From an uncultured bacterium (GTDB lineage Bacteria; Patescibacteriota; Minisyncoccia; Minisyncoccales; JAQTVQ01), in NCBI GenBank assembly GCA_903839905.1, contig CAIMDX010000066.1, positions 1 through 7,843 on the forward strand: a stretch of DNA of 7,843 nt. The letters are read 5' to 3'. Shown in pieces: positions 4,985 through 7,843 of this stretch. Position numbers and translations under genes: made by a program. The notes beneath the pieces were generated by a model. The model saw nothing but the letters and a program-made list of their open reading frames with translations, made no database searches and had not been told where the DNA came from. Positions within the stretch are counted from its first letter, which is position 1. Each line of letters opens with the position of its first letter.

Positions 4985-6324
4985 AGCGGATTATTTATTT
5001 TATTGCTTTCTTCAAGCTTCTCTTCTAAGGCTTTTCTGTCGGATTGAGATTTTTCTATCAAATTACTTAGTTTTCTTCTTTTCTCTTCTAGATTTTTATA
5101 AGAATGGCTATAAGACCAGCTGAAAAAAATGACAATCAATATTAAAATTAAAATGGCGATAATTATTGCCAGCCAAGGTATGAAAAAATTAAAAAGAAAT
5201 AATCCTTTTTGAGTGGAGTAAAAAGCTTTTTGGAATTCAGACACCTCTATTTTTTTAGAAGAATCGCGCCAGTTGCCGGCATTGTCAAAAGCCCTGACAA
5301 CTATTTCGTATTCTCCAGCAGAAAGCTTGGATATTTTATAAGGACTGTTCGCTTCAACAAAAAATCCCGTGCCAGCCTCTCCTGTTTTAGACAGATCAAC
5401 TATTTTTATTTGGTAATAAGCTACTCCGGAAAGAGCGTCTGTGGTAAAAAAAGTGACAATTGGCTGATCGGTCGTTATATTCGGCTGCCTTAAGACAGGA
5501 TCAACAGAAGGCGTGAAGACTGCTGGCGGGGTGGTATCAATTTGTACGAGATAATGGCTAATGCCTCCCCAATTTTTCCCTCGCCTGGCTTTGATATGGA
5601 AATACCAGATTCCATCTTCAAGGCTATTGTAAGAAATAGATGTTTCTTTTCCTTCTCCAATATTGTCTGGTGCGCCGTAAAGGCTATGGTCCAAACTATA
5701 ACTGAATTCTTCCACTCCGGCCTCCATCTCCCAGCCAAAGCTGGGATTATTGTTTTGATACCATTTGTTTTGATCAGAATGGCTAGGCGAAAAAATCTTC
5801 GGACCCTCGGGCGGAGGCACGGTTATTTCGTAAGTTCCTTTTGGCATAGAATTTAAAATATTCGTGCCCTTGCCGTCATTCAAAAGCACTTTTGAGGAGT
5901 CTAGGAACTCTATTGAAATTTGGCCGGGAGAAATTGCCCTGAAAGTAATAGTAGAAACCAAGCCTGAAGAAGTATTAATTCCGGGAGACGGCACTCCTCC
6001 CTGAAAAGTGATTGTTCCGTTGGTGTTTGAATAGCTCGGCTGGGCCACCCAAACGCTGATAAATGATTTCCCCACCGCCGGATTGACGATTTGTACTTTT
6101 TTAGAATCAAATTTTAAATTGGCTTCAATTGTATTGATCTCTTTGGATCCGGTATTAACGAAAATAGAAATATCAAAAGTCGCCCCAACGAAAAAAGTTC
6201 CAGAGTTAGGAGACAGATATAATGATGCCCCGGAAGCAAATGCTGTTTTTGGGCAAACCAAAAACAAGGCAAAAACCATTAAAAATATAATCTTGAATCC
6301 TATATTGTTCTTATTATTCACCAT
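4981..6324 (-). CDS. Gene B: membrane-anchored cohesin-domain surface protein
   Basis: 447 residues. The signal peptide is at about 1-30 (cut after AFA). A cohesin-like domain at about 33-168 includes SLYLSPNSG, IEANLKFDSKKV, ITFQGGVPSPG and DGKGTNILN. A module starting SPSHSDQNKWY...FGW (179-198) ends near 265, and an Ig-like module with DALSGVAYYQIKI and AFDNAGNWRD lies at about 268-362. The membrane helix is at about 382-403. A cytoplasmic tail of about 43 residues (NLEEKRRKLSNLIEK...) looks coiled-coil but differs from the C and D tails. The domain order equals that of gene D without its last Ig module. Palindromic repeat copy 2 and a promoter-like pair stand upstream; gene C overlaps downstream by 4 bp. 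No Shine-Dalgarno sequence precedes the ATG at 6324; a GTG directly after it is an alternative start. Confidence 0.85.
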   Translation of the reverse strand: MVNNKNNIGFKIIFLMVFALFLVCPKTAFASGASLYLSPNSGTFFVGATFDISIFVNTGSKEINTIEANLKFDSKKVQIVNPAVGKSFISVWVAQPSYSNTNGTITFQGGVPSPGINTSSGLVSTITFRAISPGQISIEFLDSSKVLLNDGKGTNILNSMPKGTYEITVPPPEGPKIFSPSHSDQNKWYQNNNPSFGWEMEAGVEEFSYSLDHSLYGAPDNIGEGKETSISYNSLEDGIWYFHIKARRGKNWGGISHYLVQIDTTPPAVFTPSVDPVLRQPNITTDQPIVTFFTTDALSGVAYYQIKIVDLSKTGEAGTGFFVEANSPYKISKLSAGEYEIVVRAFDNAGNWRDSSKKIEVSEFQKAFYSTQKGLFLFNFFIPWLAIIIAILILILIVIFFSWSYSHSYKNLEEKRRKLSNLIEKSQSDRKALEEKLEESNKINNPL

Positions 6325-6361
6325 GGCAGCTCGTTAATTTTTAAGCCGCGCCTTTAATTAC

Positions 6362-6524
6362 AGTTTATAAAGCCCCAATGACCAAATCCCAAAGCCCAAC
6401 CAAGCCCCAAATCCCAATGACCAAATCGTTCGTTTTGGGATTTTGGTTGTTGGGATTTGGTTGGGCATTGGTCATTGGGATTTGGAGCTTAAATTCAGCT
6501 ATTTTGATTTTTAATTTTTACATT
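6362..6524. repeat. Interspersed palindromic repeat, copy 2
   Basis: The same family as 1921-2076. The left arm (6373-6427) has CCAA-ending words TGACCAA, ATCCCAA, AGCCCAA and GCCCCAA. The centre is CGTTCGTTTTGG, the right arm has TTGG words to 6487, and the tail GCTTAAATTCAGC (6487-6499) is followed by a T-rich stretch. The left border AGTTTATAAAGCCCC (6362-6376) is identical to that of copy 3. It fills nearly all the space between genes A and B and ends 8 bp from the gene A stop. A plus-strand ORF over it (6378-6575) is only a translation of the repeat and of the opposite strand of gene A's end. Confidence 0.9.
6364..6392 (-). promoter_or_regulatory. Promoter-like pair at the edge of repeat copy 2, pointing into gene B
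   Basis: On the minus strand TTGGGA (6387-6392) and TATAAA (6364-6369) are separated by exactly 17 bp. The -35 part is inside the palindrome arm and the -10 part is in the conserved border. The predicted start near 6357 gives a leader of about 33 nt before the ATG of gene B. The -35 matches consensus at only four of six positions. Confidence 0.4.
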
Positions 6525-6531
6525 ACTCAAT

Positions 6532-7737
6532 CTATTTTCTTCTCCTCGATTTCCTTACGGCAACTGCCATTATAATCAAAACGACTATAACCAATATAAT
6601 AATCGCTGCCTGCCAATAAACCAAACTGTTCGACGCAATCACCTTGGCAATCCTCTCATTCCCCGCCCTATCAACGGCTTTTATCAAAACTTTTGTTTTC
6701 AGGTCTTGCCTGGCTAATAAGTATGGGCTGACTGCCTCTTTCCAGGCCGGTTTGCCAAAATAATCGTCTATGAAATTAAAAATCCCCAAATTATCTCTTT
6801 CGGCTATCTCATAACGGCTGATCCCTGAAGTTTTATCTTTGGCTACAAAACTGATAAAATATTTGCCTTCGGAAATGTAATCATCTTTTCCTATTTGCGG
6901 TAAAAATTCCTCTGGAGAGGCCGTGTCTATCATAACCCTGAAATGAGTTGCTTCTTCGGACCATTCCTGGCCAGGCAATCTTTGGCTCAAAGAAAAATAA
7001 AACACGCCATCGCCTTCTTTATTTAGGTCAAAATCCAACGAATCTGTCTTGGCAGAACCATCGCTTGTCTTTTCTCCTGAAGCAATAATCTTTTTATCGG
7101 AACTACTTAATTGGTAAGAATAGTCAGCGCCTTGAACGGCATCCCAAGAAAAATTCGGTTCATTATCCGCATACCAAATAAGCTGGTTTGGATGGGTTTT
7201 AGAATTGATTACCGGCAACCCTTTGGGCGCAGCCATTATTACAAAATCGGCCGTCTGTAAGCTTAAAGACGCTTCGCTCCCGTATCCGTTATTCAGCAAT
7301 GCTTTTGAACTGTTTTGGAAAATAATCTGCGCAGTGGTTATATCGGCTCCTAAAGCAACAGGGCGGAAAGTCAAAGACAATAATTTGCCCTTGCCTTGAA
7401 AGCCTTTGGGCATGCCTCCGCTGAAATTTATCTCCCCCGTTTCGTTGGAAAAATTCGGCTCCGAAAGCCAAAGATCCAGCAAGGAACCGCCGCGGGAAAT
7501 ATCAACCAACTCCATTTTGCCTTGAGAGAAAAATAAATTAGCCTCAATGGCATTAATGTCCTGATTCTGCGTATCCAGCCAAACCTCAACCGTAAAATTT
7601 TCGTCTTGGCGAACGGTCTGATTCTGCGGCTCAAAATATAGCTCAGCAGCAACCGCTGAATGCGCGAAACCAAAACAAAATACGACACTAAATAGAATAG
7701 AAACTGCTAATTTTATTTTATTACTATAGCTTCTCAT
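6532..7737 (-). CDS. Gene A: membrane-anchored cohesin-domain surface protein with a short tail
   Basis: 401 residues. The signal peptide is at about 1-30 (cut after AVA). A cohesin-like domain at about 32-168 includes ELYFEPQNQ, INAIEANLFF, INFSGGMPKGFQGKG and LLNNGYGS. A module opening SKTHPNQLIWY...FSW (179-198) ends near 273. An Ig-like module with KDKTSGISRYEIAERD and AVDRAGNERIAKV lies at about 275-366, and a membrane helix at about 374-394. The cytoplasmic tail is only a few basic residues (RKSRRRK), so this paralogue lacks the helical tail of B, C and D. It is the first gene of the row. It is framed by repeat copy 3 upstream and copy 2 downstream, in the same orientation. No Shine-Dalgarno sequence is visible; the ATG at 7737 precedes a good signal peptide. 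Confidence 0.85.
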   Translation of the reverse strand: MRSYSNKIKLAVSILFSVVFCFGFAHSAVAAELYFEPQNQTVRQDENFTVEVWLDTQNQDINAIEANLFFSQGKMELVDISRGGSLLDLWLSEPNFSNETGEINFSGGMPKGFQGKGKLLSLTFRPVALGADITTAQIIFQNSSKALLNNGYGSEASLSLQTADFVIMAAPKGLPVINSKTHPNQLIWYADNEPNFSWDAVQGADYSYQLSSSDKKIIASGEKTSDGSAKTDSLDFDLNKEGDGVFYFSLSQRLPGQEWSEEATHFRVMIDTASPEEFLPQIGKDDYISEGKYFISFVAKDKTSGISRYEIAERDNLGIFNFIDDYFGKPAWKEAVSPYLLARQDLKTKVLIKAVDRAGNERIAKVIASNSLVYWQAAIIILVIVVLIIMAVAVRKSRRRK

Positions 7738-7766
7738 GAATTTACCGGCAATGTTAATAATTCTTT

Positions 7767-7843
7767 AGTTTATAAAGCCCCAATGACCAAATCCCAAGGC
7801 CCAACCAAATCCTAAATCCCAATGACCAAATCGTTCGTTTTGG
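7767..7843. repeat. Interspersed palindromic repeat, copy 3 (cut by the right edge)
   Basis: The border AGTTTATAAAGCCCC (7767-7781) equals that of copy 2, and 7778-7843 is identical over 66 bp to 1932-1997 of copy 1. Only the left arm and the CGTTCGTTTTGG centre are in the window; the right arm should follow beyond the edge. It lies 29 bp upstream of the gene A start. Confidence 0.9.
7769..7797 (-). promoter_or_regulatory. Promoter-like pair at the edge of repeat copy 3, pointing into gene A
   Basis: The minus strand has TTGGGA (7792-7797), a 17-bp spacer and TATAAA (7769-7774), the same arrangement as at copy 2. A start near 7762 would leave a leader of about 25 nt before the gene A ATG. 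The -10 is good; the -35 matches four of six consensus bases. Confidence 0.4.

Noticed and set aside
5490..5738. Other-frame ORFs inside the cohesin genes (also 5542-5856, 5910-6110, 7205-7399, 7428-7688)
   Set aside because: They lie wholly inside long ORFs with signal peptides and recognisable domains, and their products show no domain or consistent composition.
6378..6575. Plus-strand ORF starting MTKSQSPTKPQIPMTKS
   Set aside because: It is the translation of palindromic repeat copy 2 and then the reverse strand of the gene A end; the Trp/Gly/Leu-rich product simply reflects TTGG words.

Overview
The window looks like chromosomal DNA from a bacterium of the Candidate Phyla Radiation (Patescibacteria), most likely a Parcubacteria-type lineage. 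The pointers are an AT-rich genome, start codons almost without Shine-Dalgarno sequences, uS12 with the N-terminal insertion seen in Firmicutes and related groups, a short four-cysteine bL28, membrane-anchored cohesin-fold surface proteins, and intergenic palindromes built from CCAA/TTGG words. This placement is inference; no rRNA gene or phylogeny is available here.

Left part (1-1549, all minus strand): the N-terminal 86 codons of rpsG (uS7, running off the left edge), rpsL (uS12), and a site-2-protease-like M50 metallopeptidase. Between the peptidase stop and rpsL lies a promoter candidate followed by a leader of about 136 nt full of hairpins and a short tandem repeat. This is a plausible control region for the S12/S7 operon.

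Middle part (1594-2257, plus strand): a solitary bL28 gene with an almost leaderless promoter and a clear intrinsic terminator, then the first copy of an interspersed palindromic repeat, then tRNA-Pro(GGG) with encoded CCA and a 15-bp-stem terminator. A stretch of about 290 bp follows, holding one doubtful 40-codon ORF and a cluster of small palindromes.

Right part (2548-7737, minus strand): four consecutive genes for secreted, single-pass membrane proteins. Read in the direction of transcription they are A (7737-6532), B (6324-4981), C (4984-4289) and D (4272-2548). A, B and D have a signal peptide, an N-terminal cohesin-like domain, Ig-like modules and one membrane helix with a cytoplasmic tail. 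C lacks the cohesin part and matches only the last Ig module, membrane helix and tail of D. B and C overlap by 4 bp. B plus C together reproduce the domain order of D, which suggests splitting or fusion.

Copies of the same palindromic repeat sit just upstream of A (copy 3, cut by the right edge) and of B (copy 2), in direct orientation, so gene A is framed as a repeat-bounded cassette of about 1.4 kb. The edge of both copies carries a promoter-like pair (TTGGGA, 17 bp, TATAAA) pointing into the gene. The most interesting possibility is a modular cell-surface system whose gene copies and expression are shaped by these repeats. No dockerin partner is visible in the window.
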